A stretch of DNA of 32,971 nt, taken from positions 1 through 32,971 of the forward strand of contig NZ_OENA01000010.1 in NCBI RefSeq assembly GCF_900239185.1. The letters run 5' to 3'. Origin of the DNA: Tenacibaculum finnmarkense (GTDB lineage Bacteria; Bacteroidota; Bacteroidia; Flavobacteriales; Flavobacteriaceae). This document shows positions 32,891 to 32,971 of the stretch, one piece after another. The position numbers were made by a program, and so were the translations under genes. The notes under the pieces were generated by a model. The model was not told where the DNA came from, searched no databases, and saw only the letters and a list, made by a program, of their open reading frames with translations. The first letter of the stretch is position 1, and each line of letters begins with the position of its first letter.

Positions 32891-32923
32891 TTTTTTCTTC
32901 AAAAAAATAGTATCGAGAACTTT
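32874..32923 (+). repeat. Interspersed repeat family B
   Basis: GATCAGTTCGAGTGATTTTT, an A-run, then ATAGTATCGAGAACTTT, matching 27444-27492 and, in reverse, 27521-27572 with few differences. Confidence 0.75.
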
Positions 32924-32933
32924 ATCAGCATTA

Positions 32934-32961
32934 AGAGCCTGTTTAAATTTTAACTAAAGTG
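32934..32961 (+). repeat. Repeat family D end at the window edge
   Basis: AGAGCCTGTTTAAATTTTAAC matches the motif at 5840-5866 and the ends of 27389-27616. It probably opens another element that continues beyond the window. Confidence 0.5.
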
Positions 32962-32971
32962 TTTTTTAACA

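Larger units (their letters stand above)
31971..32971. other. Gene-free, repeat-rich right end
   Basis: About 1 kb without a credible gene. The part to about 32349 is AT-rich with operator-like inverted repeats (32072-32083, 32115-32148) but no reading frame behind them. The rest is repeats: family A (32350-32437), a 31-bp palindrome (32520-32550), a 136-137 bp tandem repeat (32577-32890), family B (32874-32923) and the start of a family D element (32934 on). Confidence 0.8.

Noticed and set aside
31801..32971. Possible tRNA or other stable RNA gene
   Set aside because: No cloverleaf-like arrangement or CCA end found; the structures seen are simple hairpins and repeats.

Overview
The window is a piece of a Bacteroidota chromosome, very probably from the family Flavobacteriaceae (a Tenacibaculum/Polaribacter-like marine genus would fit; the genus is a guess). 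Reasons: the DNA is AT-rich; starts lack Shine-Dalgarno sequences and have A-rich leaders; several genes carry the Bacteroidota -7 promoter element TAnnTTTG; and the gene content is typical of the group (gldB-gldC gliding genes, a secreted protease with a type IX secretion tail, lipoprotein TamL, a FolK-deoxynucleoside kinase fusion, a DAHP synthase-chorismate mutase fusion).

Layout, left to right. 1-8.1 kb: a secreted leucine-rich-repeat protein with three odd helix-turn-helix-like repeats (-), dnaG (+), nadE (-), the gldB-gldC pair (+), a broken LuxR-type response regulator (+), the folK-dNK fusion and a small membrane protein (-). 8.1-13.1 kb: minus-strand housekeeping genes pnp, rpsO, accD and class II fba, each closed by a clear hairpin terminator. 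13.2-22.8 kb: tamL (-), a SpoU/TrmH-type RNA methyltransferase (+), a stand-alone deoxynucleoside kinase (-), a 1584-residue secreted metalloprotease (-) and lipB (+). 22.9-27.2 kb: a YceI-like lipoprotein, then a compact minus-strand operon rsgA-dtd-tapT(DTW)-tatD-tcdA devoted mainly to ribosome and tRNA maintenance. 27.2-27.8 kb: a gene-free stretch of nested inverted repeats. 27.8-32.0 kb: the phenylalanine/tyrosine operon pheA-aminotransferase-tyrA-DAHP synthase/chorismate mutase (-). 32.0-33.0 kb: gene-free, full of flavobacterial-type interspersed repeats and a 136-137 bp tandem repeat.

The most exciting item is in the pheA leader. Between a TAGATTTG promoter element and pheA lies an unlisted 20-codon open reading frame (complement 31878-31940) whose residues 10-17 are FYFYFYFF. 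It is followed by a perfect antiterminator/terminator pair ending in nine Ts just before the pheA start codon. This is a textbook ribosome-mediated attenuator that would sense Phe- and Tyr-tRNA charging and so control the whole aromatic operon. The PheA ACT domain also departs from the usual Phe-binding motifs, which would make transcriptional control more important.

Other points worth attention: both zinc-ribbon proteins here (DnaG and AccD) have lost their zinc ligands; a response regulator gene is cut exactly at a repeat also found elsewhere in the window; an 11-bp tandem repeat fills the rsgA-dtd spacer; and rpsO has a small hairpin leader that could be an S15 autoregulatory site. No tRNA, rRNA, CRISPR array or intact transposase gene was seen.
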